Assembly: GCA_019417325.1 (NCBI GenBank)
Contig: DXVO01000027.1
Coordinates: 1-61,240 of the forward strand
From: Parabacteroides sp.
GTDB taxonomy: Bacteria; Bacteroidota; Bacteroidia; Bacteroidales; Tannerellaceae
Reading direction: 5' to 3'
Length of the DNA stretch: 61,240 nucleotides
Positions 24,739 to 34,572 of this stretch are shown here, in pieces. A model generated the notes under the pieces. The model was not told the origin of the DNA and made no database searches. It saw only the letters and a program-made list of their open reading frames with translations. The translations under genes were made by a program, and so were the position numbers. Numbering within the stretch: the first letter of the stretch is position 1; every line of letters begins with the position of its first letter.

Positions 24739-26793
24739 TTATTCCGTAATAACAGAAAATTCAGCGATACCGGCTTGTGGCGCATTATCCAGGATACTGG
24801 TTGCTACGAACCGGATTGTATTTCCGCGGGTGGCAGGGAAACGTATTTCCTGTTCCACTGGATTGTGTTTGATATTTGAAAACTCGCCTTCCGCCACTTT
24901 CTTATTATTTACATATAGCTGATAGTGGGAGATATGGCCGCCTGCATCGCGTCCCTGGTTGGGAGTATACCGGAAACCGGAAATCATTTGCTCTTTATTC
25001 AACCGGATGGTAATATCCCTGTTCCCTTTTGGCAGGTAATAAGTGGTATAGCCGTTTCCATCGAATATAACGGATGTTTTATCGTCTTTCGGGCTGACCA
25101 CAGTATAATCGGTTGAAGGAATATCCAGTTGTTGTGTGGATACGGGACTTGATTTGTCAAATGTTTTATCATAAGCAATTGCTTTGATGATTCCTTTTTG
25201 TGCAAAATCGAATGGATCCGTATATATGGGAGAATCCTTGGTCGGTTTACTTCCGTCTGTCGTATAATGGATTTCGGCATTGCTGTCTCCGGTGCTGATT
25301 GTTACTTTGTTGGAAAGATTACGGGAAATAACCGGTTCTGTTATTAGGGCAGGTGCCAGGAATGCTTCTACATTATTGATACACAAAGGACCGCGTGCAT
25401 CAGTAAAATTGATTCGTATTTTCTCTGCTGATACGGTATGGAAGCGGACAATACGTTTATAACCTACGGTGGTCGTAGAATCTGCTGTCTTTACTGGATA
25501 CCATTTGCTTTCTTTTTCATATTCGATATTAAATGATTTTACGCGTTGTCCCAATGGAATGTATTCCTGGATAAGTAAACGGTTTACATCCGATTGGGTG
25601 GGTAGTGTAAATGTTAATGTGCCGGTTGTTACACCATCTTCCGTAGCCCAATAAGTATCCCAGTTTCCATCGTTTGCTTTGCTGGCACTGTATTTTCTTC
25701 CTCTTACCGAGCTGGCTTCAGCATATGCTCCTTTTAGCAAATCGGTTTTCATATCGTTCTGAATCGTTTGGAACCATTCAACGGCACGGATAGAATCGCC
25801 CGGAGCTATTTTCCCGTTTAGGGCAACCGGGAAATTCAGCAAGAAATTCGAGTTATGACCTACACTCCGGTAATAAAGGTCGACCAGGCGTGCCAGCGAT
25901 TTTACCTGATGGTCTTCACGTGCGTGATAGAACCATCCCGGACGAATAGACACATCACATTCGCCTCCCAGCCATTCGTCTCCGTTTTCCATTCCCCACT
26001 GGCTTTGGCGATAATTGGTCTCCTTGTCCGGCGAATAAAGACTCCATTGAGTGTCTCCTGCCCATCCTTCTTCATTACCAATCCAGCGAATATCGGGTAC
26101 GGTTCCTCCGAATATCATGGCGTTCGGATGATGTTTTTTTATCGTATCGCGGGCTACCTCGTATTTGTAATATGTTTTTGCGTCGATAGAGCGGGTTTCA
26201 TTGGCTCCTCCGTACCATCCGTTTCCTCCGTTGGCTCCATCAAACCAATATTCGAACAGCGGACCGTATTGAGTGACCAGTTCATGCATTTGGGCATGGA
26301 ATTTTGTTACATATTCCGGTGTACCGTAATTAGCGCTGTTGCGGTCCCAGGGAGATAAGTAAAGGCCGAATTTCAACCCGTGTTTCCGGCAGGCGTCCGA
26401 TAATTCGCGGACCATATCTCCTTTACCCTCTTTCCACGGGGAATTTTTTACACTGTATTCGGTAGTTGCTGTGGGCCAGAGGCAAAAACCGTCATGATGT
26501 TTTGCTGTCAGGATAACCCCTTTTAATCCTGCAGTCTTGATGGTACGTACCCACTGGTCGCAATCTAAATCTGTAGGGTTGAATGTAGAGGCGGGGGTGT
26601 TGCCATATCCCCATTCCAAATCATTGAATGTATTCAGACCGAAGTGAACGAAGGCGTAAGTTTCCATTTTGTGCCATTCCACTTGTTCAGGTGTGGGAAC
26701 CGGCAATACAGGTGCAGGAGCTGGCGCTTCTTTACATGAAAGCATCATGCTTAATCCTAACCCGAAGAGTAAGAGCGAATTTGTGTTTAGCAT
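24739..26793 (-). CDS. GH29 alpha-L-fucosidase lipoprotein with accessory sugar-binding domains
   Basis: A 684-residue exported enzyme, lipobox MMLSC (C20). The GH29 catalytic barrel occupies about residues 35-345, with AKHHDGFCLWPT and FEYWFDGANG in which D185 is the expected nucleophile. It is followed by a discoidin/F5-8C-like domain (about 355-465, including AKANDGNWDTYWA), a chitobiase-C-like domain (AEIHYTTDGSKPT, about 485-545) and a second discoidin-like domain to the end. It removes alpha-linked L-fucose from glycans at the cell surface or periplasm. It is transcribed alone and converges on the LytTR gene. Confidence 0.92.
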   Translation of the reverse strand: MLNTNSLLLFGLGLSMMLSCKEAPAPAPVLPVPTPEQVEWHKMETYAFVHFGLNTFNDLEWGYGNTPASTFNPTDLDCDQWVRTIKTAGLKGVILTAKHHDGFCLWPTATTEYSVKNSPWKEGKGDMVRELSDACRKHGLKFGLYLSPWDRNSANYGTPEYVTKFHAQMHELVTQYGPLFEYWFDGANGGNGWYGGANETRSIDAKTYYKYEVARDTIKKHHPNAMIFGGTVPDIRWIGNEEGWAGDTQWSLYSPDKETNYRQSQWGMENGDEWLGGECDVSIRPGWFYHAREDHQVKSLARLVDLYYRSVGHNSNFLLNFPVALNGKIAPGDSIRAVEWFQTIQNDMKTDLLKGAYAEASSVRGRKYSASKANDGNWDTYWATEDGVTTGTLTFTLPTQSDVNRLLIQEYIPLGQRVKSFNIEYEKESKWYPVKTADSTTTVGYKRIVRFHTVSAEKIRINFTDARGPLCINNVEAFLAPALITEPVISRNLSNKVTISTGDSNAEIHYTTDGSKPTKDSPIYTDPFDFAQKGIIKAIAYDKTFDKSSPVSTQQLDIPSTDYTVVSPKDDKTSVIFDGNGYTTYYLPKGNRDITIRLNKEQMISGFRYTPNQGRDAGGHISHYQLYVNNKKVAEGEFSNIKHNPVEQEIRFPATRGNTIRFVATSILDNAPQAGIAEFSVITE

Positions 26794-26822
26794 TGTTTGT
26801 TAGAATTTATGTTTGACATTGC

Positions 26823-26830
26823 CAAAGATA
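26823..26830 (-). promoter_or_regulatory. candidate -7 box of the fucosidase gene
   Basis: Minus-strand TATCTTTG followed by G fits TAnnTTTG, 30 bases upstream of the fucosidase ATG at 26793. Confidence 0.5.
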
Positions 26831-26970
26831 ATCATTTTTCCGGTTAGTCCGATTGCATGAAAAACATATCCTTGTACTCTTTCCAAAAACACACATTTTA
26901 CAAATCATAGTTATGATTTCGGAAAACCATAACTATGAATCCCCGGACCGGTCGTATTTTTGTGGCAACC

Positions 26971-27132
26971 TTATTTCAAATCAGGGTTTATTAATTTTCC
27001 CGCATGCTTGCGGAATGAATCGTTGAACCAGTCGATAGCCTGTTTTTTCAGTTTTTCCGTTATTTTTGGGTTTTGCTCGGCGACATTTGTTGTCTCGTTT
27101 ATGTCTTCGGCAATGTTGTAAAGTTCAACCTT
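26971..27132 (-). pseudogene. C-terminal remnant of a sulfatase gene
   Basis: Reading the minus strand from 27132 to a stop at 26971 gives a 53-codon open stretch beginning KVELYNIAEDINETTNVAEQ and continuing NPKITEKLKKQAIDWF. This is the typical end of family S1 sulfatases (xxELYNLxxDxxExxNLA). Upstream, the frame is interrupted within a few codons and the rest of the gene, including the active-site CxPSR region, is absent. It lies just upstream of the fucosidase gene, so a fucosidase-sulfatase pair probably once existed here. Confidence 0.7.
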
Positions 27133-27149
27133 ACATTATATATAATGTA
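27132..27149. repeat. perfect 18-bp palindrome at the sulfatase breakpoint
   Basis: TACATTATATATAATGTA is its own reverse complement and begins exactly where recognisable sulfatase coding ends. It may be a deletion scar, insertion target or unrelated binding site. Confidence 0.5.
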
Positions 27150-27768
27150 CGGTAGGCAACGTGCCTGTTATGGTGTAGGTATGTTTTGTACTTTACTGAA
27201 TTAAGTTCTGCCGTGGGACAGTAACCAATCAGAAGCTTATCAGAGTAATCTGTATGAAGTTAGTTACTCATTCCTGCTCTACTGGTAAATTTATCATTGA
27301 AGTATATGGATTCATACTTACATCCGCAATCTCAGTGTGTGAGGTCGTTAACAATTATTATGAATGATATTGAGATGGATGTTTTTCCATATCTGTTTTT
27401 ATCTGTAAATTTACTTACGACAAAACTTGACTACTATGAGAAGTGCCAATATAAAAAAAGTTTTATCTCTTCAATATTTTTGATGCGGTATTCCGCTGTG
27501 TGTATGTTTTTTTTGAACCTGTGACAAATATAAGTATAAATTTTACTTATTGTATATTGGTTATTGAAAAAAGTGAGTATAGTGTTTTTATTGTGTAAAT
27601 AGTTGGAATTTTGATTGGAGCTTTTTATTTACAAACATATTCTTTCTACATGATATTCTAGTGATGTTGATATATAGGTTTTTAGTGATAATCAGATTGT
27701 ATATTTGTTAAGTGATGGGACTATACAAGTTTAAGTTTGATCTCTCTACGTAATAATTTCTTTTAGCG

Positions 27769-27801
27769 TTGCATAAAAATATAATTTATATTTTTATGCA
27801 A
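27769..27801. repeat. perfect 16-bp inverted repeat
   Basis: TTGCATAAAAATATAA and its exact complement flank a single T. There is no T tract, and no gene ends nearby, so it is more likely a protein-binding dyad or RNA hairpin than a terminator. Confidence 0.6.
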
Positions 27802-27883
27802 ATGTGGTTGTTTAACAAAAATTATACAATAAAATAACGCTTACTATTGTTTTTTTAAAAAAGACACTATACTTTTGAGTCAT

Positions 27884-27901
27884 TGAAAAATCGGTTTTTC
27901 A
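27884..27901. promoter_or_regulatory. candidate LacI-family operator 1
   Basis: TGAAAAATCGGTTTTTCA is a near-perfect palindrome with the central CG typical of LacI-family operators. It is about 220 bases upstream of the first oxidoreductase gene. The LacI gene at 57278 is the obvious candidate regulator. Confidence 0.45.
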
Positions 27902-28064
27902 TGTGGTGTGTATGGAAAATTGAATCAATAGGAAAATAACAGTGCTTTACTTAATTTTTTTGTATAATCCTATCTGATAAATCTTCTTTTTCTAATAGGT
28001 AATATAAAGTTTAAGCTGATTTGATAAAATATAAGATGAAATACTACTGTTGTTAACCAAATTT

Positions 28065-28080
28065 GAAAAATCGATTTTGT
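28065..28080. promoter_or_regulatory. candidate LacI-family operator 2
   Basis: GAAAAATCGATTTTGT shares GAAAAATCG with the site at 27884 and has the same CG centre (core AAAATCGATTTT is a perfect palindrome). It lies about 45 bases before the ATG at 28123, a position suited to repression. Confidence 0.45.
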
Positions 28081-28122
28081 TAGATGGAACATTAATATAA
28101 ACCATTAAATTAAAAAAGTATT

Positions 28123-29319
28123 ATGAATGACACGAACAATTTGTCAAGACGTCGTTTCCTTGAGTTAAGTAGTCTAGCAGGCCTGGGTATGGCCTTTTCT
28201 GGTAGTAACCCGGTAATGGCATCCGTACCAACTATTGAGGCTGTTTCCGGGCAAAAATTTAAAATGGGTGTAATTGGATGTGGTAATCGTAGTAAAACAA
28301 TTATCGGAGCTTTAAATAAGGTGCCGGAAATTGAAATTACAGCTTTGTGTGATATTGTTCCTCACAAAATGGAACAACGTGCCCAATTGATTAAAAGTAG
28401 CGTAAAACCCAAGTTTATAAATAGTTTGGAAGAGTTATTACAATTAGACTTGGATGCTGTTGCTGTTATTACTCCTAATAATACCCATAAAAATATTGTA
28501 ATTGCGTGTTTGGAAGCTGGTAAAAACGTGTTTTGTGAAAAGCCGATGGCTTTGACTGTTGCAGATTGCAATGAAATGATCGGAGCTGTCGAACGTACAG
28601 GTAAAGCATTACAGATCGGAACTCAGCGTCGTCATTCCAGCGAATATAAAAAGTTGGTAGAAGTGGTTCGGAATAAGCCGGTAGGGAAGATACTGCAGTC
28701 CAGTCTTTTTGATTATCGTGGTGACTGGCGCGTACCGGCGGCTGATGAATATCCGTCAGGTACTCCTTATTGGAGGATGAACCAGGCTTTAAGTGGTGGT
28801 GTGGTTTATGAAATGGGGGCACATATTATTGATGTGAACAATTGGGTATTTGATAGTGAACCGATATCTGTTTGCAGTCTTCAGGGAGTAAATAATTATT
28901 CATTGCGTAAAAGAGATTCGAGTGATCATGCGGGCGTATTAGTAGAATATGCAAATGGTGCTTTGATGAATTATGGGGGAAATGTTTATAATTATGGCTC
29001 TAAGGCTTTTGATACGTTTTTTGGTGTAAATGGTACGATACAGATGGGAGCAGGTGAGATCGCGATCAAATATGGTAGTCCGAGCGGATTTCCGAAGCCA
29101 GCCAATATGCCGAAACCGGAAGTAATTAAGACTACAGGTGTAGATCCTGCCGAGGGTGATGGAGTTACTATGCAATTAAAACATTTTGCTAAAGTTCTGG
29201 CAGGAAAAGAAAAAGCATATCCTGATGGATACATCGGACGTCAGACTATCCAGATATTGGAAGGTTCCGTTCGTGCAGCCCAAGAAAGAAGAGTGATAGA
29301 TGTAAAGGATTTAGGATAA
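28123..29319 (+). CDS. Gfo/Idh/MocA family oxidoreductase, Tat-exported
   Basis: A 398-residue NAD(P)-dependent sugar oxidoreductase. A twin-arginine signal (LSRRRFLELSS) exports it folded with cofactor. The Rossmann motif GVIGCGNRS begins at residue 49 and the CEKP catalytic lysine motif lies at 138-141; the C-terminal part has the GGVVYEMGAHIIDV substrate loop. Such enzymes oxidise sugar hydroxyls, often C3 of glycosides. It is monocistronic or leads the locus; 144 bases separate it from the SusC gene. It pairs logically with the DUF1080 and isomerase-like proteins downstream. Confidence 0.9.
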   Translation: MNDTNNLSRRRFLELSSLAGLGMAFSGSNPVMASVPTIEAVSGQKFKMGVIGCGNRSKTIIGALNKVPEIEITALCDIVPHKMEQRAQLIKSSVKPKFINSLEELLQLDLDAVAVITPNNTHKNIVIACLEAGKNVFCEKPMALTVADCNEMIGAVERTGKALQIGTQRRHSSEYKKLVEVVRNKPVGKILQSSLFDYRGDWRVPAADEYPSGTPYWRMNQALSGGVVYEMGAHIIDVNNWVFDSEPISVCSLQGVNNYSLRKRDSSDHAGVLVEYANGALMNYGGNVYNYGSKAFDTFFGVNGTIQMGAGEIAIKYGSPSGFPKPANMPKPEVIKTTGVDPAEGDGVTMQLKHFAKVLAGKEKAYPDGYIGRQTIQILEGSVRAAQERRVIDVKDLG

Positions 29320-29463
29320 AAATGGATTGATTATCAGGGAAATAATCCGTTTATAAGTTCTTCTGTATACCGGATATTTCCCTGTGTATCGATTTTCTAA
29401 TGAGTGACTGAATATATTCAGTATTAAGATATTGTTAATTATTACTTTTTATATCATGCTTTT

Positions 29464-32400
29464 ATGAGAAAACACATTATTAAGCGTTTTTATACGTTTT
29501 TGATTTTGATGTCATCCTCGCTTGTTTCATATGCAAATGTTTCCGATTTAGTTTCTGAAAGGGAAGTGATAGCGGATATGCAACCAATATCCCAGCAAAA
29601 TAGCCGGAAAATAACTGTAAGTGGACAGGTAATTGATGCAGGCACAAAAGAGCCTCTTATCGGGGCCACTGTAATGGTAAAAGGAAGTACAATCGGTACA
29701 GCTACTGATAGCGATGGAAAATTCTCTTTCCAAATAGAAAATGAAAAGGGTACACTTATTGTTTCTTATATAGGGTTTACTACAATTGAAGTTCCGGTTG
29801 ATAACCGCAAAGTTATTCAAATAGAATTACATCCCGATTCTGATTTATCATTGGATGAAGTGGTGGTAGTCGGGTATGGTACGCAGAAGAAAGCAAATGT
29901 CGTAGGTTCTGTGACTACTTTAAAAGGAGCGGATATACAGTCTATTCCGGCAACATCCGTAACAAATGCATTAGCCGGACGTCTTCCGGGCGTTGTTGCT
30001 ATACAGAAAAATGGAGAGCCTGGAAATTTGGGTTCCAGGTTGATGGTGCGTGGACGTTCTACACTCGGTAGTGATACTGGGCCATTGGTCGTTATTGATG
30101 GAGTACAAGGGCGTTCTATGGATGAGATTGATCCGAACGATGTTGCTTCGTTATCTGTATTGAAAGATGCTTCAGCTGCCATATATGGCGCCCAGGCTGC
30201 AAATGGTGTTATTTTGATAACTACAAAAAGCGGAGAAGCCGGAAAGCCGAGACTGAATTATAATTTTTATCAAGGCTTTATGACTCCTACCCAGGTTCCG
30301 GAATTATGTGATGCTGCTGAATATGCAACCATGCTATCGGAGTATCAAACTTATAAAGGGGCGGCCCGTACGTATACGGATGAAGATATCGAATTATTCA
30401 GGAATGGTGCTGATCCTTGGGAACATCCGAATACGGACTGGTATGGTGAACTGATAAAAAAATGGACTACGACTATGCGTCATAATTTGACTATTGACGG
30501 AGGTTTTAAAGGCATGACCTATTATGTATCTCTTGGATACAAGAAGGATGACGCCATTTATAAACAATCGTCTACGAAATATGATCAATATAATATTCGA
30601 GCAAAATTAAATTTCCCTATTACAGATTGGCTTAAGGCTGATCTTAATACTTCTTATATAGAAACACATCGTGTATTTCCATATAGAGGCGCAGGTGATA
30701 TTATTGGTTCGGCTACCCGTATTGTTCCGACAAGTCCAGCATTCTGGCCAAACGGATTACCTGGTCCTGATGTGGAGAATGGTGACAATCCGGTTGTAAC
30801 ATCTTCACTTGATGGTGGGAAAAACGATCAGAAGACTTATCGTTCTCAAAATACATTGAATGTGACTATAACACCACCTTTTATTGAAGGTTTAGCACTA
30901 AACGGTAGTTTTGATTACGATATTAATAACTTTTACCGAAAGAGATTCTATCATCCCTGGACACTCTATTATCCAAATTGGTCGGAAGCGACAAGAGATC
31001 CTTCAACGGGTTTTATTATAGATATGCCGGTTGTTCCGACATTAAGAGGACTATCCGATCCTCGTAATACAGAGGATTATGAACGTGTAATCAACAAGAC
31101 TTGGAATGTGAATATAAATTATGCAAGAACATTTGGAGCACATAATGTGACTGCTTATTTAGGGTTTGAACAGTACACCAGTGATACAAATAATTTCTTA
31201 GGATATCGTGAAGGGTATATATCTAATCTTATCCAAGTAATGGATGCTGGAGCAAATTTGAATAAAAATGCATCCGGAGGTATGACAATTTATGCAAGAC
31301 GTTCTTTGATAGGAAGGGCTACTTATTCATTTAAAGACAGATATTTGGTAGAGATTTTGTATAGACGTGATGGTTCTTTAAAGTTTCCGCCAGAAAGTAG
31401 ATGGGGTAATTTTCCCGGTTTTTTGTTAGGTTGGCGTGCTTCGGAAGAAAGTTTCTGGAAACAACACCTTTCTTTTATTAACTATTTTAAATTAAGAGCT
31501 TCTTATGGGGTAATGGGAATGGATCCGGGAGAATCTTTCCAGTATATCAACAAATATACCTTGGCAGATGTGAAAGGAATGGTGTTTGGTACAAATTCCA
31601 ATATAGAAACAACAGTAGGGCCGCCTACCATAGCTAATCCATATATTACTTGGGAGACTCAAACTACTCAAAATTATGGTTTTGAATCCCAGTTTTTGAA
31701 TGGGCTTTTCAATTTGAATTTTGATTATTTTTATAATAGACGTGAAGATATTTTAGCTGCAAGAAATGCTTCTGTTCCTGTATTTACAGGTCTTAAATTG
31801 CCCAATGAAAATATTGCGCGTGTGGATAACAGAGGGTTTGAGTTGGAAGCCGGATTTCATAAAACATTTAATAAGGATTGCCGTCTGGATATTAGTGGTA
31901 ATTTTAATTTCAACCGGAATAAAGTGGTGTTTAAAGACGAACCTGAAGTAGTTGTCCCTTGGCAGGAAACGACCGGACATCCTTATGGAACAAAACTAAT
32001 GTATAAAGCGATAGGGATCTTTAGAGATAAGGAGCATGTGGAATCTTATCCTCATTGGGCTGGAGCGATGCCGGGTGATATCATATTTGAGGATGTAAGT
32101 GGTGATGGAAGTATAACTTCAGATGACCGGATTCTGATAGATAAAACAGATGCACCTGAAATTACTTATGGCCTTAATCTCGATCTTCGTTGGAAAAGTT
32201 TTACCCTTTCGGTTCTTCTGCAAGGACAAGGAACTTTCTATAAACAGAATATATCGGATGATCGCCGTGGAGAAGCAGGGAATTATTTCAAATGGCAATA
32301 TGAAGACAGATGGTCTGTTGATAATATTGAGGGAAAGAATCCACGTCCTTTTAACCGGGTAGACCAGTACTGGACCTATGGTTCTAATATGAATACGTTC

Positions 32401-32628
32401 TGGTTGGATAATACTGCCTATCTGAGATTGAAGAATTTGGTATTAGGATATGATATTCCGGTTAAAATATTCAAGTCGATAGGTATTACAAGAGCAAATG
32501 TCTTTGTATCCGGTAATAATTTGGCTCTTCTATATAGTGCGACTAAAAAATTTGATCCTGAAGTGGATGGTACAGGCGTTTATCCGACCATGAGAACATT
32601 TGCAATCGGGGCGAATATATCTTTTTAA
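29464..32628 (+). CDS. SusC/RagA-type TonB-linked outer-membrane transporter (pair 1)
   Basis: A 1054-residue outer-membrane protein: signal peptide (about 1-25), carboxypeptidase-regulatory-like beta-sandwich (about 48-125; GATVMVKGSTIGTATDSDGKF), TonB-box/plug signature VVVGYGTQKKANVVG, plug domain with DGVQGRSMDEIDPNDVASLSVLKDASAAIYG, and a 22-strand barrel to the C-terminal ...IGANISF. It imports oligosaccharides or glycosides with the SusD partner that starts 12 bases later. It heads the operon that carries the transketolase cluster. Confidence 0.95.
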   Translation: MRKHIIKRFYTFLILMSSSLVSYANVSDLVSEREVIADMQPISQQNSRKITVSGQVIDAGTKEPLIGATVMVKGSTIGTATDSDGKFSFQIENEKGTLIVSYIGFTTIEVPVDNRKVIQIELHPDSDLSLDEVVVVGYGTQKKANVVGSVTTLKGADIQSIPATSVTNALAGRLPGVVAIQKNGEPGNLGSRLMVRGRSTLGSDTGPLVVIDGVQGRSMDEIDPNDVASLSVLKDASAAIYGAQAANGVILITTKSGEAGKPRLNYNFYQGFMTPTQVPELCDAAEYATMLSEYQTYKGAARTYTDEDIELFRNGADPWEHPNTDWYGELIKKWTTTMRHNLTIDGGFKGMTYYVSLGYKKDDAIYKQSSTKYDQYNIRAKLNFPITDWLKADLNTSYIETHRVFPYRGAGDIIGSATRIVPTSPAFWPNGLPGPDVENGDNPVVTSSLDGGKNDQKTYRSQNTLNVTITPPFIEGLALNGSFDYDINNFYRKRFYHPWTLYYPNWSEATRDPSTGFIIDMPVVPTLRGLSDPRNTEDYERVINKTWNVNINYARTFGAHNVTAYLGFEQYTSDTNNFLGYREGYISNLIQVMDAGANLNKNASGGMTIYARRSLIGRATYSFKDRYLVEILYRRDGSLKFPPESRWGNFPGFLLGWRASEESFWKQHLSFINYFKLRASYGVMGMDPGESFQYINKYTLADVKGMVFGTNSNIETTVGPPTIANPYITWETQTTQNYGFESQFLNGLFNLNFDYFYNRREDILAARNASVPVFTGLKLPNENIARVDNRGFELEAGFHKTFNKDCRLDISGNFNFNRNKVVFKDEPEVVVPWQETTGHPYGTKLMYKAIGIFRDKEHVESYPHWAGAMPGDIIFEDVSGDGSITSDDRILIDKTDAPEITYGLNLDLRWKSFTLSVLLQGQGTFYKQNISDDRRGEAGNYFKWQYEDRWSVDNIEGKNPRPFNRVDQYWTYGSNMNTFWLDNTAYLRLKNLVLGYDIPVKIFKSIGITRANVFVSGNNLALLYSATKKFDPEVDGTGVYPTMRTFAIGANISF

Positions 32629-32640
32629 AAATGAATAGTT

Positions 32641-34518
32641 ATGAAAACCATTAGATATTTATTAGCGATAATTATATTATTCGGGACTTCCTGTACCGAT
32701 GTTCTTGACCAACAGGCAGTGGATTCTTTTAATGAAGATATCGTATTTTCTGATATCAATCTTGTTAAAGCTTATCTGGGAACCTGTTATAGCCAGATGG
32801 GAGGACCAAATGATGATGGTGTGCTCGGCCTGCATCGGGATATGCTTACTTCAGGAACCGATCATTCTTTAAATCCTTTCCGTGCGCAAAATTATGTTCA
32901 TCTTAACGGCCGATTGAGTCCTGACCAATTGGGCTATTTTAATAACGATGCACATGGAGCATGGCTTTTATGGAGAAACTTGTATAAAAATATCCAAAAT
33001 TTGAATACTATATTGGCTCATATCGATGAAGTTCCTCTTAACACGACAACGGATGAAGCCTTGTGTAAACAGATAAAAGGAGAAACTTATTTTATCCGGG
33101 CATTGATGTATACGCATCTTTTGATGGTGAACGGCGGTGTTGTTCTGGTTGATAAACCGTTTAATTTGGATGATGATTTCAGCAGTTTTAAGCGTTCTTC
33201 TATTTCGGAAACGAAAGACTTTATTCTCCGTGATATAGAAAAAGCAATTGAGTTTCTTCCAGAAAAAATGGAGCAGGGACGTGGTACAAGGGGAGCTGCT
33301 GCTGCGATTAAGTCAAGAATGTTGTTATTCTGTGCCAGTGAACTGACCAATGGCGGGTTTGAAGCGGATAACGAATTGGTCTCTTTTCCGGCTGGCAGTA
33401 GGAGAGCTTTGCTGGAAGCAGCCCGTGATGCGGCCAAAGATATTATGGATGGAAAATACGGTCATTATGCACTTGTCGGTGAGACTTCAGCACCAGTGCT
33501 TCCTCTGACAGAAGCTCAGATACAAGAGTATGCTTCGACTTATTTTAATATATTCAATCAAAAAGGAGCCTGGAATAGCGAAACGATCTGGGGCATACAG
33601 TACCCCTTGAAAGACGGAAAGATAAACCAGGTAAATTTATGGAACGGGCCGAATGGTTATCATAATTATGGAAATAATGAACCCGTAGAATGGGCTGTCC
33701 GTGAATTTGAAATGGCTGATGGTTCCAAGTTTGTATGGGACGCTCAATCCCCAGAGAATGAGACGATCCGGAAAGCGACAAAGGAAGAGTTGGCAAATAA
33801 CCCTCTTTTAAATCCATATAATGGGAGAGAACCTCGTTTTTATGCAACTATCCTGTATCATGGGGCACCCTGGCAACAACGTCCTGAAGATGTTGCAAAA
33901 TTAGAACCGAATAATCGTGTTCAGACGGGTCATATCTATAATCTTGATGGTTCTATTGCAAAATTTGGTGTTGATACGCGACAAAGTTCCATTGATAATT
34001 GGAATGGAACAAAGACAGGATATTACATGAAGAAATTTATGGATCCGGAAACAGTCGGACAATATTATAATAATACAAATACCTGGGTAGAGTATCGTTA
34101 TGCAGAAGTGCTTCTCAATTATGCTGAGGCTTGTATAGAACTGGGGGATAATGTTAATATCCAGAATGGTTTGTCGGCATTGAACTTGGTTCGACACCGG
34201 GCGGGTTTACCCAGTCGTGTTACCGAGAATCAATCTGAGGCCCGAACATATCTCCGCCATGAAAGAGCTATTGAATTTTTTGGTGAGGGGCAACGTTTTT
34301 TTGATATCCGGCGCTGGATGATTTGTGATAAAGTAATACGGAATATTTATGCTATGAAAGTCAAAGAGTTCGTAAATGGTGATATGGAATGGTTCTTAGA
34401 CTATAATGCCAAAGAGGATACTCGGGAATGGAAAAATAATGCTTTCTATTGGCTTCCTATTACACGTGAAGAAATAAATAGAGCTCCTCAGCTACAGCAA
34501 AATCCCGGATATAATTAA
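32641..34518 (+). CDS. SusD/RagB-type surface glycan-binding lipoprotein (pair 1)
   Basis: A 625-residue lipoprotein with lipobox LFGTSC (C18). It shows the TPR-like helical SusD fold: YLGTCYSQMGG near the start, KGETYFIRALMYTHLLMVNGGV, the helical RRALLEAARDAAKDIM, and the C-terminal VEYRYAEVLLNYAEACIELG and RHERAIEFFGEGQRFFDIRRW motifs. It forms the lid of the SusC pore and gives ligand specificity, which cannot be read from sequence. Confidence 0.95.
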   Translation: MKTIRYLLAIIILFGTSCTDVLDQQAVDSFNEDIVFSDINLVKAYLGTCYSQMGGPNDDGVLGLHRDMLTSGTDHSLNPFRAQNYVHLNGRLSPDQLGYFNNDAHGAWLLWRNLYKNIQNLNTILAHIDEVPLNTTTDEALCKQIKGETYFIRALMYTHLLMVNGGVVLVDKPFNLDDDFSSFKRSSISETKDFILRDIEKAIEFLPEKMEQGRGTRGAAAAIKSRMLLFCASELTNGGFEADNELVSFPAGSRRALLEAARDAAKDIMDGKYGHYALVGETSAPVLPLTEAQIQEYASTYFNIFNQKGAWNSETIWGIQYPLKDGKINQVNLWNGPNGYHNYGNNEPVEWAVREFEMADGSKFVWDAQSPENETIRKATKEELANNPLLNPYNGREPRFYATILYHGAPWQQRPEDVAKLEPNNRVQTGHIYNLDGSIAKFGVDTRQSSIDNWNGTKTGYYMKKFMDPETVGQYYNNTNTWVEYRYAEVLLNYAEACIELGDNVNIQNGLSALNLVRHRAGLPSRVTENQSEARTYLRHERAIEFFGEGQRFFDIRRWMICDKVIRNIYAMKVKEFVNGDMEWFLDYNAKEDTREWKNNAFYWLPITREEINRAPQLQQNPGYN

Positions 34519-34572
34519 AATGAAATAATTGTGACAAGTTGAAAGTTCAAACAGTTTAAATAATTGTATATT

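Larger units (their letters stand above)
27150..28122. other. long AT-rich intergenic region upstream of the carbohydrate locus
   Basis: Nearly 1 kb without a credible gene; an open frame at 27297-27524 has no recognisable protein character. It contains a 33-base inverted repeat (27769-27801) and two operator-like sites near 27892 and 28072. The rest is low-complexity AT-rich sequence. It may hold a small RNA, but nothing specific can be shown. Confidence 0.5.

Noticed and set aside
24739..26793. Fucosidase as part of the sulfosugar/transketolase operon
   Set aside because: It is on the opposite strand, separated by a sulfatase remnant and 1 kb of non-coding DNA, and has its own promoter-like box. 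The fucose-isomerase-fold gene nearby could tempt one to a fucose pathway, but no fuculokinase or aldolase is present.
27297..27524. 75-codon plus-strand ORF in the AT-rich gap
   Set aside because: Low-complexity translation with many Leu, Phe, Ser and Cys, no leader or terminator, and a position amid degenerate sequence. It looks like chance.
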